Assembly: GCA_014898425.1 (NCBI GenBank)
Contig: RCSZ01000007.1
Span: forward strand, 930,001 to 994,000
Source of the DNA: Botryotinia globosa
Lineage: Eukaryota > Ascomycota > Leotiomycetes > Helotiales > Sclerotiniaceae
Direction: 5' to 3'
DNA: 64,000 nucleotides
Positions within the stretch are counted from its first letter, which is position 1. Each line of letters starts with the position of its first letter. The notes under the pieces are model-generated. The model was not told the DNA's origin and did not search any database. It saw only the letters and a list, made by a program, of their open reading frames with translations. The translations under genes were made by a program, and so were the position numbers. This document shows, in pieces, positions 1 to 11,253 of the stretch.

Positions 1-1673
1 TTGATTGAAGGTGCTACAGAGGCTGCTGCCGATCCCGATGCTGATGCTTCCAGATTGAAGTTGGGTGTATGTAATGCCGGATCGATCAAATCCATTCCCA
101 TGTCTAGAGCGCCGATATCCATCCCCATACCATCATTCATGAAATCTAGGCTTGGCAATTCCCCTCCATTATCTGTATAGGGGAAGTGGTCCATCATACT
201 CATATCGATTTGTAGATTCATATCATTCTGACCATCCATAAAACCGACATCCTGGTGGTGAATTCTCATATGTTCGTGGAAATCATAATCTCTCATGAAT
301 TTATGAGGACATCCATGAACTACACAGTCAATCGTCCTTCTGGCATCATAACCTGCTAATTCCTCAATTTCGGTTTGCTCGGGTGCCCTTCTCGCAGAAC
401 GTCTAGTTTGTGAATCAGTCTTTCGTCTACCTCTCGCATTCAAAACACTGGGTAAGCCGAGATGATGTGTTCGAACATGATCTTCAAGATTAACTTTCGA
501 GACGAAATCTTTACCGCATGAATCGCTTCCATTCCAAGATGCGAGGTCGGGAGTTTGGGAAACATCAAATGTTCCGCAAATAAAGCGCTGCCCATCATGT
601 ACAGTGCGCATGTGAACTTGTAGATTCGCTCTCTTGGTAAAAGTCTTCGGGCAGCCTGGATATTCACAAGGTATATTCTTACGTTCTTCAAGTGTAGTAC
701 CCGAGTGTTGAGTATCGATATGTTTTTGAAGTAGTTGTTGACTGGAACATTTTCGATCACAGAACATACAATTTGCATGCTCTTTCTTGATATGTGCTTG
801 TAACTTGGCATTCGTTGTGAAGGCTAACGGTACGGGTGTACCGTCTTCGTGGAATTTTCCTGGTACTGTACATTCTTCGCATAGAAACGTGGCTGCTCCA
901 TGAGTTCTTTCCATATGCTTCTTGAGGCCACCTGAAGCATCGAATCCTGCTTTGCAGAGTTCATTCGTAATCGGATCGATGTATGTGCATGGGAATGGAG
1001 CCAAATCGAGATGGTCGGAACGAATATGGCGTTGGAGTGTTTGATGTTTTCGAAACGTCTGATTGCAGGGAGGATATGATGTACATCTGAACCTTTCATG
1101 GCCTTCGTGAGCATCTTTATGCCTTCTTAACCTCGTGGCCGTCAAAAAGCTTTTATTGCACCCTTCCCAATCACATGTGTATTCTCGTTCGTGAGTGTGA
1201 GATCCCTTGATATGTTGCTTCAAATGTTTTTCCTCAATATATGCCTTATCACAACCCTCATATGAGCATATAAATGGTCGTTCATTGGCATGCGATCGTA
1301 GATGTGCTGCCAATCTTGCAGGTCGGTTGAATGTTTTTGTACATCCTTCATAAGTACATTTTATCGTCTTATACTCGGATGGGAATTTTTTTCCAGGTAC
1401 AGGTGAAAATGGTGTATTCGGTGTATCTGCTGCTTCCATAGTATCTTCCTCCTCCTCTGAGATCTGGTCTTGTTCCGGCTTGTATTCATTATCATTATCA
1501 CCATCCAGTACGTCTGCCGCTATGTGATCGTCAATCTCGAGTTCCCAAATCGAATTCTAGACCAGGAACTATTTGCACTAACCTGGCAGAGAACTCGAGG
1601 CATCAATTCGTAACCTTTTTGTAGAAATCTCTAGAGAATCATCTCCTGTTCTCTTTCTAGTATTTGTCCCCAT
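1..1673 (-). CDS. Transcription factor TFIIIA-like C2H2 zinc-finger protein (partial, 3' end beyond window)
   Basis: TFIIIA binds the internal control region of 5S rRNA genes (and 5S rRNA itself) and recruits TFIIIC/TFIIIB for RNA polymerase III. The start is ATG at 1673..1671. Exon 1 is 1673..1583, the intron 1582..1520 (63 nt, GTTAG..ATAG), and exon 2 runs from 1519 off the left edge; about 536 residues are visible. After an acidic N-terminal stretch come ten C2H2 or C2H2-like fingers, beginning CTYEGCTKTFNRPARLAAH and CSYEGCDKAYIEEKHLKQH. Several have long Cys-to-Cys or Cys-to-His loops, and a basic linker separates finger 9 from finger 10 (CVVHGCPHKFMRDYDFHEH). A Met/Asp-rich tail follows. 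Ten fingers with irregular spacing and a detached last finger fit fungal TFIIIA (yeast Pzf1, fission yeast Sfc2) better than a generic C2H2 regulator. It is divergent from RPB6. The stop codon is not in the window. Confidence 0.85.
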
Positions 1674-1975
1674 TGCTGATTTCGAGAGTTGTTGAATTGG
1701 CTTCAAAAGTCCTCAATTCAAACTGCATCCATCACCTTATCCGAAATATTTCATAAAATTATTGTGGCTATCGCAAAGGTTCGAAATCTTGGCACGCTAA
1801 TGATTGAAATTACGCTAAACCCAAACCTTAAAATTATATGGAGCTCGAATAATCGAGGCGCAAAGAAATCAGCCGCGCCAAATTTATTTTTGAGATTCTT
1901 CATCCATCACCGACTAAATCTCCCCTCAACAAAGAAAACTCTCATCAACACCTTCATTAGTTATTACATACCAAA
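1674..1975. promoter_or_regulatory. Shared bidirectional promoter region, TFIIIA / RPB6
   Basis: Only 302 bases separate the two start codons, so both genes must be controlled from this interval. It contains a CTAAACCCAAACC stretch near 1815 and a C+T-rich run just before the RPB6 ATG, typical of fungal transcription start regions. No specific factor site is claimed. Confidence 0.6.
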
Positions 1976-2606
1976 ATGTCTGACGACGAAGAGAACTACG
2001 ATGGCGGGTGAGTTAATTTCTTCCCACATAGAACATACTCGGACTGTCCATTCGCAAAGCTGCTCTTAAAACCATAACTAACGCATCTCCCCCAGTTTCT
2101 CCCCAGCCTACGATGAAGCCGAAGAGCCCGAGTATGATCCCGAGGGAATGGAAGATATGAACAACGTTTCCACAGGTGAAGTCGACGATGTCGCCGTATC
2201 GACTCAGAATCCCGATCAACTTCTCACTACCGGCGAGCGCGGTGTCGTCACATCGGGAGATGTGCATGCTGCCAATCGAGCCAAGAGCAACATTGCGCCC
2301 AAGGACAAGAAAATTCCAAAGGAGCAAAGAACTACCACACCCTACATGACCAAATACGAGCGTGCGCGTATCCTAGGCACTAGAGCCTTGCAAATCAGTA
2401 TGAATGCGCCGATTTTGGTTGATCAGGAGGGTGAGACGGATCCATTGCAAATTGCGATTAAGGAGTTGAGGGATAAGAAGATTCCACTGATCGTTAGACG
2501 TTATATGCCCGATGGATGGTAGGTTCATTTCGATGATGTCTCAGGGAATTTTACTGATAATTTTGATAGGTACGAAGATTGGACTTGCGAGGAATTGCTG
2601 CAGTGA
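1976..2606 (+). CDS. rpb6: RNA polymerases I, II and III shared subunit RPABC2 (Rpb6)
   Basis: This small subunit is common to all three nuclear RNA polymerases and stabilises the clamp and foot of the core enzyme. Exons are 1976..2007, 2096..2518 and 2570..2606, joining in frame to 163 residues (yeast Rpo26 is 155). Intron 1 carries a perfect ACTAAC branch site before its CAG acceptor; intron 2 is 51 nt. The N-terminal third is acidic and low-complexity. The conserved core reads [20 protein letters not shown], followed by [20 protein letters not shown] and [12 protein letters not shown], the family signature ending in the conserved acidic C-terminus. The start is the first ATG, preceded by a CATACCAAA context. 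It is divergent from TFIIIA. Confidence 0.96.
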
Positions 2607-3306
2607 GGGATGATGGTGGTCATCCACTTGCATTTGCGGTAATACTTGCGGGGAGACGCATGGAATGGGCGATTGGCGTATGAAAGGCGTTTGCTTATAT
2701 GTAATTGGAGATGGTCTACTTTGAGAAATACATGGATAAAATCGGCCTTGATGATGGTAAACATGCTTGGACGCGTCGCCCAAGGTTACAAATTCATTCA
2801 AAACGCTTGCGCAGCTTCCAGTCACAGAATGAGCTCCGGTTTAACTCGAGTATTCGAAAACTATGCATTGCTTTGATCGGACGGTGAGCGCATTTTGCTT
2901 TCTGGATTTCTACATGGGCCTCATTCCCGAACAATCAATTTTACGAATTTGTGTTCGGAGCAGCTTTCATTCAGAACAGACAATCATGTTGAAGGCACGA
3001 CCTTCTACCTACCCAGAACAAGAATATTCGTGCAAAGCCGACATTTCAATATCGAATATTTTGGAACAGTGAAAGTGTTTGGGGGCCTTATCTGTCTATC
3101 TTGCAGTCTTCGCGCAGACAAGATATATGCTACTTTCCTCCGGCTCTCAAATTTCGATATACAAGTTTAGGCAATTTGTTACATAAGAAGAATCGCTAAA
3201 TATAGTTTTTAAAGCTTATAACTATTTACATGATCATTTTTGCTTCTATAAAATTCAGTTTCTGACTCCTGTGCTTTATGAGACTGAGAAAAAAACCGAA
3301 GACATA
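2607..3306. other. Convergent intergenic region
   Basis: This separates the stop codons of RPB6 (plus) and S-formylglutathione hydrolase (minus). It must hold both 3' UTRs and polyadenylation signals. Open frames within it have no start context, splice logic or recognisable protein. Nothing else is seen. Confidence 0.6.
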
Positions 3307-4470
3307 CTATGCGAATAAATATTTAGCGGCATGTTCAATGTGATCTCTTCCAAATGTCGAGATGAAGAAGTATGAGTGATCGTATCCCTATCAGACATTG
3401 TTAGTCTGATTTCCCACCTGCAAAATCACTCAAGATATGAGAGAATATAGTTATAAGCCTACCTCTTGGTATCTAACCGTCAAATCACCGTCGTTTCCTG
3501 ACTTCTTTGCCGCAGCCTCGAAATTCTCTGGTAATAATTGTCCCTGTTTATAAAAGTTGTCTCCCGTTCCCTGTGTAGTTTCCAATCATGTCAGCAATCC
3601 ATACCATCCCCTATGCACCACAGATATATCGAAATGAAAACTCACCACATCAATCAAAGCCGGAAACTCTCCCTTGAAACCCCCAATCAACTCCGTTGCA
3701 TCATGCTTCTTCCATTCGTCCTTCTTCTCCTCTCCAAAATAGCCCGTGAAAGCCTTTTCTCCCCATGGGCACTTAACCGGATTGGAGATTGGCGCAAAAG
3801 CACTCACACTCTTGTACATTCCCGGGTTCTTCAGGAAGAGAGTAAGAGCACCATGTCCACCCATCGAATGACCCATAATACTCTTCCTCTCAGAATCGAG
3901 TTCGGGGAAGGAGGAGAAGAGAGAAGAAGGGAGCTCGGAGGTGATGTAACTATACATTTTGTAGTTTGTGAAATAGGGAGGATTGGTGGCGTCAATGTAA
4001 AAGCCAGCTCCGGTTCCGAAATCCCAGGAATCGTTTTCGCCGGCTATGTTGAGACCTCCTGTTGTTGAAGGGATGAGTTAGCTTGGGGTTCTCGGTCAGT
4101 AGCTAGTGTTATATCCGCTCTTTTCGTCATTCTATACCCATTCTTCCCTTGACCATAATCGCAAAAAAGAAGAAACCATCTTCTCTTCTCCAAATTCTGC
4201 AAGAAACTTACTCGGACTAGTATCTGGATAAACCACCGCAATTCCCTTCTCACTCGCCGCACTCTGGAAGAATCCCTTCTCAGCCCCGTTATCTCCCGTA
4301 CAGGTAAGACCCGCGAGGTAGAAAATCACTGGCACTTTTTTCTCCGCAGAAGCTTTAGGTGGTAGATAGAGATTCAATGCCATTTCGCAGCCCACTGTGC
4401 TAGCATCGTGTGTGAGTTTTAGCAATTTGCCGCCGAAGGAGGCAATGGTTGCTGTAGTTTTGAATGACAT
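3307..4470 (-). CDS. S-formylglutathione hydrolase (esterase D family)
   Basis: This enzyme hydrolyses S-formylglutathione to glutathione and formate, the last step of glutathione-dependent formaldehyde detoxification, in the cytosol. Exons are 4470..4212, 4058..3646, 3570..3463 and 3387..3307, giving 286 residues (human ESD 282). The introns are 153, 75 and 75 nt; the first is long but contains in-frame stops, so it must be removed. The nucleophile motif GHSMGGHGA puts Ser at about residue 151. The [12 protein letters not shown] segment supplies Asp at about 228 and [11 protein letters not shown] supplies His at about 264, completing the serine-hydrolase triad at the spacing known for the family. 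The AGLTCTGDN segment is the usual oxyanion-hole loop. It belongs to primary metabolism with no cluster context here. Confidence 0.95.
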
Positions 4471-5121
4471 CGTTAGTCGTAGAGATTTCAGTTCGAGATT
4501 TCAGTTCGAGATTTCAAGGAATGGTTCAGTTTTTAGATGATGATGATCAGAGAAGATGGAAGGAGGTGTGAGAGATGGAGGAAATATTGCTTGTTTATGG
4601 TCCGTACAATGAAGTGGGCATGACGTTTGAAGCTAATCGACCCCTCCTTCGAAGCTAGATGTTACCCCACATTATTCGGACGTTACTCGGGATTCTGGGT
4701 CAAGCTTTCCATGATTGATTTTTGATGCTGTATTAGGAAAATAATTCCTGTGAGTTTTTCATAACTTGAGGCATATAAATTACATTGGCTCACCGGGAGG
4801 ATCAAGGTTAGCCGGGGACATTCGTCAAGTTCAATGTCCAATGTCCAGACGAAATATATGGATCATAAAACGATGGTGGCATTGTTATAAATGCTGTTCC
4901 ATTCGACCTCAAAACTGTTCCGTCTCCCCGGGGTATCTATCTCTTGAGCTTCCTTTCGTTCTTCCATGGCTCTGTAATTTCTCAGTCCAGTAAATGACTC
5001 AATGCAGTCCCTAAACAATTGCACCCTAGCACCTGCCATCTAATATCGCGATGATCATGATCTCGTAAAATCATTAAAAGAAGATAACACCAACATGCGA
5101 TCAAATCCTTATCTTGCTATA
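4471..5121. other. Intergenic: hydrolase promoter and 3' end of the DENN gene
   Basis: About 650 bases between two minus-strand genes. It holds the upstream region of the S-formylglutathione hydrolase gene and the 3' UTR of the DENN-domain gene. A 14-base direct repeat (AGTTCGAGATTTCA) occurs at about 4489-4516, just upstream of the hydrolase start. No gene is seen. Confidence 0.55.
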
Positions 5122-7762
5122 TCAACTGACCCGTCTTCCCAAAACCATTGCATCACCATCAGCCGAGATATCTCTCTCAACGCCCCCCAGCTTAGCCCTC
5201 ATCTCTGCCTCTGCTTCTCTCCTAATGCGAATAAAAGCTAATTTCTCGAATCGACTCAAGGCTTTCCACCAATGTCGCCCAGCTTCATGATCGCTGATCC
5301 TTTCCAACAAATCGACTACTCTCATCCGAACATCTCGATCTTTGTGGAAAAGACCAAGGGCAATATAGAAGAGTCCTGCATGTGATTCGGGTGCTACGGC
5401 TAGAAGCTGACATATTTCATCATATGAATGTGTGTATTTCTCCATTGCAACGTATATATCACGGCATGCACTAGGAGTGAGCTTTGTCATTCTTAGACGA
5501 TCGTGCAAATGATGGAGGTCAAGGGCTTTCAGAGGTCGAAAGTTGTACAGTTGTACGAGGTCCTGAATATTGTAAGTTCTTAATATCATAAAAGTTTAAG
5601 CACAAGACATACCTGTTTGAAGCTGAAGTAACTTCGAGTGGATCTCCAGCCCTCAATTCGATTTACGTTACTAGCAAGCTCACGGAACTTCGCGTGATCA
5701 TCAGGCCAAACGTATCCGTGGCCGCTGACGTTTTCATTACCGGGCTCTGCTTTTTCAACCCCGATATATAAAGCACTTGCGCCGTAAACACTCTCTTCAA
5801 ATTGGGCCGAGATTCTGGTGAATTTGACAACCCAATCTCGCCATTTGGTTCGAATGACACCCTCACCATGTCTAGCTGCAATACTGCGGATCACATCATT
5901 CATGAATGCAGCATCACCTGTTGGATCACTGGCGGCCTGGCTAGTTGACGTTGCAACATTGGTAGCACTAGCATAAGCCGGGTTTTGTTGCTGGAAGTTT
6001 GCAAGTCCTTCTGTGAGTGGTGCTTGCTCGATTCGACTACTGATTTTCATTCGACCAGATGGAATATCACATAATACGTCCCACCATTCTGGATGATTCT
6101 CGAAAGTTGGATTTGTTACACCTGCAATGAATCCTGGTACCTTTAAAAGATCATCGATTTTACTAAGATCGGTATATGGAAAAGCATGGCGTGTAAATCC
6201 ACGCAAAATTCCCCCGGATGCTAAAGCGCAAGCTGCAAGTACAGCTTCAGCAACTTCACCTGATGGACGATTGTGGCCGAGGAAAATGACACGTTTTTGA
6301 GTCAACATTGCATTGACTAGCACAATGATAGGATGAGTATATACACCTCCCGTTGTAAGATGAGGATGTAGCGCGAACGGAATAGGGGATTTGACATGAG
6401 GATCGTTGTATGTTTGGATGAGTTTTACAAGAGAAAAATCCCCGACTGTCTCAGGAGATACTGCAACAGGAACCTTGATAGGTATCGGAATTCCATTATA
6501 CATGACCTTGGTCTCAAATTCGTGCGTGTCCCGAGGTACCGAGTAATTCGAATGTATTAGTTGTTGAACATGTGCTTTTGTGCCATTTCGCACCAAACCT
6601 GGTCTCCTTTCTGGACTTTCAGACATGGCTGCCATATCGTCCAGCGCTTCGCCTTTGTCCTCCGCCATACGCATTTGAATCATTTGTTCGAACTTTTCTA
6701 CAAATAGATCTTTGTTGTCGCTAGCTTGTAGAAGATGACGTTCCAGTATGCTCAATTTAGGCATTAATGATAAATCCATTGTATTTACAGCCTCATATAA
6801 CTCCGCCAGCGTAGATGGTTGAGGCGTTTTAAAATATTCTTCAAGAGCTAACAATAGAAGTGGCTGTCAAGAATTAGTAGGTTTCCAATTAGGTATCATG
6901 AATGACACACCTTATAAATGTGCAGAAATGGATGTCGAGTACATATTGCCATGGCTTTCACTACAGCCCCTCTTTTGGCCGTCTTGTCTTGCTTTGTATT
7001 CACAAGATTCAAAACATATATTAAAGGCGGACCTTCGCCTCCTTCCGGTTCATCATCTTCTGATGATTCCTCTTCACTACCATCCACCCTTTCTAAAGGG
7101 TCAACATTCCCACTCTCAAAAAGAGCGGCCCTAGCTTCCTTTTTTGCCTTTCGTAGTCTTTTTCTTTCTGCCTTCTCCTCTGCCTCTTCTTCGTCCTGAC
7201 TCGTATCTTTATGTAGGAAAAATATTGTCCAATCTTGGTTTCGAACGTGGGCTTGATCTGGTAACATCAATTCTGCTAACATGTGTTCGTCGCCCGTTAT
7301 AGCAACAGGGTATTGGTGTTCCATAATTGGTCCCTTGTCAATATCAAATGATGCCACCAGTATATATTCGACATGGTTCTCTGTATCTCCTCGAGGATAT
7401 TGTGATTTCAGTTTTCTGGCAGGATGTGCACTTGGATTATATTTATTTGGAGCGGATAATGATGAGTGTTGAGACGATTCACCGCTGGTAGGAGTTTTGG
7501 AAGTGGCGGTACTTGGATCAGAAATTCGATCCGTGTCTATTGGTGGGGGATTCGGACTTCGTGAAGGACGACGTTGTGACATGACTGAAGGAGAACGAGA
7601 GGATGGAAATGAAGATAAGGAAGTTCTCCTTTGAAAACTCCCATTCGAACTTGTTGTTCCACTTCCTATTGTACCCCGCGTGGTGGGACGAAGTGCTTGC
7701 ATCGACATATTTGTAGGATTGGCCTTGCGACTTGGAGGCGCATACGGAAGTGCCGATGCCAT
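5122..7762 (-). CDS. afi1: Afi1/MesA-type DENN-domain protein (Arf3-interacting, cell polarity)
   Basis: Afi1 tethers the small GTPase Arf3 at polarised sites in yeast, and MesA stabilises polarity axes in Aspergillus; the DENN fold suggests exchange-factor or scaffold activity for small GTPases. Exons are 7762..6911, 6863..5613 and 5562..5122 (847 residues). The two introns are 47 and 50 nt, both phase 0. Residues 1-120 are Ser/Pro-rich and disordered. Then comes the Afi1 N-terminal domain ([40 protein letters not shown]) with an acidic/basic insertion. The DENN region contains [20 protein letters not shown] and [20 protein letters not shown]. The C-terminal part is helical. The ATG at 7762 is the first in frame. 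A CTACAG acceptor sits about a dozen bases upstream of it, suggesting a 5' UTR intron. Confidence 0.88.
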
Positions 7763-9142
7763 ACTGGAATCTCCTGTAGACCAAGAAAGCAAATATTAGC
7801 TAGTTTCACGCTAGTACCAGTGACAGTCCCACTTGTGAGACTTGAGACTTCCTAGCGGAAGATTGAGGCCTTCGTTCAATCCGTGCGCAGGTCAACAACT
7901 ATCGAAGAATTTTTGGATTTCAAGGGTATCGCCGTCTAGATTTTATGTATATTGCCGTGGAAGAAGACGAAGCAGAAAGAGAAGAAGAGGGCGAGGAAGA
8001 AGAGAAATCATGTATGTAAGAAAGGATCAAAGACAAGCCAAATACATGTCATATGGAAGTAGAAGTAAGATGGGAGAAAAGGAGAAGAAGCTAAATCATA
8101 AGAATGAGACGAAAAGGATTCCGGGGTCTCATATGGTCATGTAAAGTAGTCATATTGATGTAGTAAGTAAGTACCTTCTTAGTCTTGGAGGTATTCAAGT
8201 GCTCCAGTAACGTATCATTCATTATTGAGTCGAAAGGGTATTGATACAAGAGTGAGAGAAGATTCCTGCAACACCAAATCTTTTTGTGTTTCCGATAACC
8301 AGTTAAGTGTTGTATTGAATGTATGGGTTGTATGGTTGTATGGTTGTATGGTTGTATGGCTGTATGGCTGTGTGGTTGTGTGGTTGTGTGGTTGTGTGGT
8401 AATGGTTTGCTCCTATGGTGTTTCAGGGGTAAAATCCATCTATCCATAAATAGGGGTCCAGGTTCCTCGACCGGGATGGTGATGTTAAATGTTGATGTTT
8501 GTAACTTGTGAAGTTTGGCTAATCGATTAGTATTCCAAGATATCCCAATGGTTGGGTCAACCTGGAAAGTCTAATTCTCGATAAAAATCACCGATTAGTC
8601 AACTTTCGAATGATCAATTGCATCCATCCATACCTACCTAGGTAGACATGGTACCAAGGTCGTGAATAATGTCATTATTAGCATCCAAGTTCTTGGAATC
8701 CTTCGCATCTATACGGATATATTATTATTAGCCTCGTGCCTGGTGGTGCTAGGAAACTGATTATCTAATTATAATTCACTCACTCCATTCACCAATCAAA
8801 TCAAGGAATTGAGATAACCTTGCTGTTGGTGGGCTTCCAATTGGTTTTGTTTACACCAGCAACCGAACCAAAACATTCAGCCTCTCGAGGTCCATCTTGA
8901 TCATAATTACCACCTCCAGCTGCATTCATAATAACCATTCATTCATTCATACATTCATACATTCATTCATTACCTACCTACCTGCCTCCTACTCTTCCCA
9001 CACATACACAACATTGGTTTGTCAATTCAAATTGCGTCTACTCGTATACCTAACACAACACCAATAAGATTCATCAAACATTAAACATTACACTCTTTTG
9101 GTACGGAATTTCTGGGGAATCTTGAGAATCTCCGCAACAGCC
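7763..9142. promoter_or_regulatory. Divergent intergenic region between afi1 and the EF-hand gene
   Basis: About 1.4 kb containing both promoters and probably a 5' UTR intron of afi1 ending at its CTACAG acceptor near 7775. It holds a purine-rich AAGAAGAGG-type tract near 7960-8010, the TATGGTTG repeat at 8327-8402, and ATTCATTC/CCTACCTA runs near 8935-8990. No coding region is supported. Confidence 0.5.
8327..8402. repeat. Octanucleotide tandem repeat (TATGGTTG family)
   Basis: About nine copies of an 8-base unit drift stepwise along the array. They start as TATGGTTG, pass through TATGGCTG, and end as TGTGGTTG. The block structure shows local duplication after substitution. It lies in intergenic DNA. 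Confidence 0.9.
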
Positions 9143-10217
9143 ATGGTAAGTTGTCACCGGTCCACTTTCCAAAAGTCGTTACTTCCATCTCTTTAGTATG
9201 ATGCATTGGAACCCAGAAAAGGAAAATGCAAGACTAATGCACTTTGACTTTTGGTAGTCAATGTCGGCCTCTTATAAACCATCACCGCTCTCGTTCGGGT
9301 CACCTAGAGCTTCACCATTCCGAAGACCTGAATCCCAATCTCAATCCTCTACTCCAGTTTCCCTTTCTCCTTTGAGACAATCAACTCCAAATCCAAATCC
9401 TGCAGCTGTCAAGAACATGGTGACGCCAAGTAGACTTGGTAATGCCGTTACACCCAATTCGTCTGATAAAATAAATACAAGTAAATGGACTCCAAGAGGT
9501 ATCCCTCCTGCTTTTCGTGAAGCGGAACCTTCACCTACAAAAGGCGCACAATTGAGTCCGGGATTTGGCGGTCCATTGAGAGCAGCGAGTTCGAACTATT
9601 CTAATGATAACGATAATGCGCTGTCGAAATTATCCAACGCGCAAGTCAGAGAAATGAGGGAAGGATTTCAGATCTTGGATAGAGATAGCGATGGACAAGT
9701 TGGCAGAGAAGATGTAGCTGACATGTTGACTCAATTGGGTATGTTGGCATTGCAAAATGAACAAAGTATATCAAGATGCTAATGTTCTCTAGGTCTTTCC
9801 TCCAATGCTTCAGAATTGGCTGGCTACTTTCCACCATCAACCCCACAGACCATCACGCTCCCTACATTTCTCAATTCGCTCGCGACACAGCTATGTACTC
9901 TGTCGCCAACTCCAGAATTATTAGATGCATTCTCTGCATTCGACGAAGATGATAGTGGACAAGTCGATTATGCGGAATTACGAGATGCTTTGATACACAC
10001 AGCACCGGATCCAGGCGTGAAACCCTTGACGGAACGGGAAGTCGATAGAGTTATGGGTGGATTCACAGCACGAAAAGCATTATCAAAACACACAGGAGCA
10101 ATGAGTGGAAGTAGACGGCAGGATGTTTTCAAATACCAGGAGTTTGTTTCTAGTGTGGCCGGAGGCTCTGGGCCGGATGGGAAAGGAGAAAAGGTTAATG
10201 ATGACGGTGATGAGTAA
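9143..10217 (+). CDS. EF-hand protein, probable myosin II regulatory light chain
   Basis: Regulatory light chains bind the IQ motif of type II myosin and control ring contraction at septation. Exons are 9143..9145, 9258..9738 and 9793..10217, giving 302 residues. The first exon would be just the ATG, with GTAAGT directly after it; the alternative start is the ATG at 9261, two codons into exon 2. An N-terminal Ser/Pro-rich extension of about 120 residues (SPRASPFRRPES, WTPRGIPPAFREAEPSP) precedes a calmodulin-like domain. EF-hand 1 is DRDSDGQVGRED and a later hand is DEDDSGQVDYAE; both keep calcium ligands at positions 1, 3, 5 and 12. The phosphorylatable N-tail and overall layout resemble fission yeast Rlc1. 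A different EF-hand protein (Cdc4-like or calmodulin-like) cannot be excluded. Confidence 0.7.
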
Positions 10218-11253
10218 TGTTCTGTACGGATATATATGTGTACGAGGTAGAATGGTTAAGGCTTGGGGTCGGGACTGGGAAACGGTGGAGGTTTTGTGTT
10301 GGCGTTCTTATGTGTAATTATTGGTTGGACATTGGTCGGTCATGGACAATGAGTAAGTCCAAATTGGGAGGAAGGTCATGGACTCGATTGTAATTGATAT
10401 TTTGTACTTCATATACACGGATATGGCACGCTTGGAGCATCCGATCGTCGATTTGGGAAAGTGATAAACGTGACAACTATCTAATATTTATTACTCATTG
10501 CTATCTCACAGTCTAGAGATAAGTTCATGCAACCATTATAAGCATCCCTACGTAGATTGTTGTCAATATTTCGTTTGTCTAGCATGGGATTCACTCCCGG
10601 TGAGCTGAGCTCAACACATTCTTAATGATATTTCTATCGCTCTTCTTCTATCTCCATCGTTCTACGAGTATCATGAGTGAGTGGGTATACTTTATATACT
10701 ATATATACCCTAAAAATGGGCATGGAAGGAAAGAAAAGGGGGGGGCGGGGGATCGAAAATCGAGATTTGAAAGTAGATACTCCTTCCTTCTCATCTATTC
10801 GGAACTTATTATTTAATGTCTCACTTGGTATTACAAAGTATCGAGATTTGAGATATTATGTTTATTCGATTTTGATTCTCGATACCTAGGTATGTATGTA
10901 CGTATGTATGTAATTTGTATATCTAGTATACATTTTTCTATATCCATGTATGCATGTCTTCGTTCGTTCTTTCGTTCGTTCGTCCCGTCATAAATCGTAG
11001 CATCGATCTGATCTCATCATCGTGAATTCGTGAAAATTGTAAACCGTGAAATCCACGTAAGAAAAAAAAAGGCAACGCAAAACAAAAAGCTAAGAGCAAA
11101 AACTCCTTTTTCCCTTCCTTCCTTGCATGTATGTCCTATTCCGTGATTGGAAGAATGGAAAACTTCATACCCCTAACTCCAAATCCCATATACATTCATC
11201 TCAATCCATCTCTCACACCTCCTCAAGCATCCCCTTTCACGCTCGCTTACTCG
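10218..11253. other. Convergent intergenic region with simple repeats
   Basis: This lies between the stops of the EF-hand gene (plus) and the CorA-like gene (minus). It includes a poly-purine/G run near 10730-10750, TATG/TACG tetranucleotide repeats near 10889-10911, and TTCG repeats near 10969-10983. Two terminal UTRs are expected; no gene is seen. Confidence 0.55.

Noticed and set aside
3538..4068. 176-codon open frame antisense to S-formylglutathione hydrolase
   Set aside because: It is the mirror of a conserved enzyme exon, with no independent start context, splice sites or recognisable domain.
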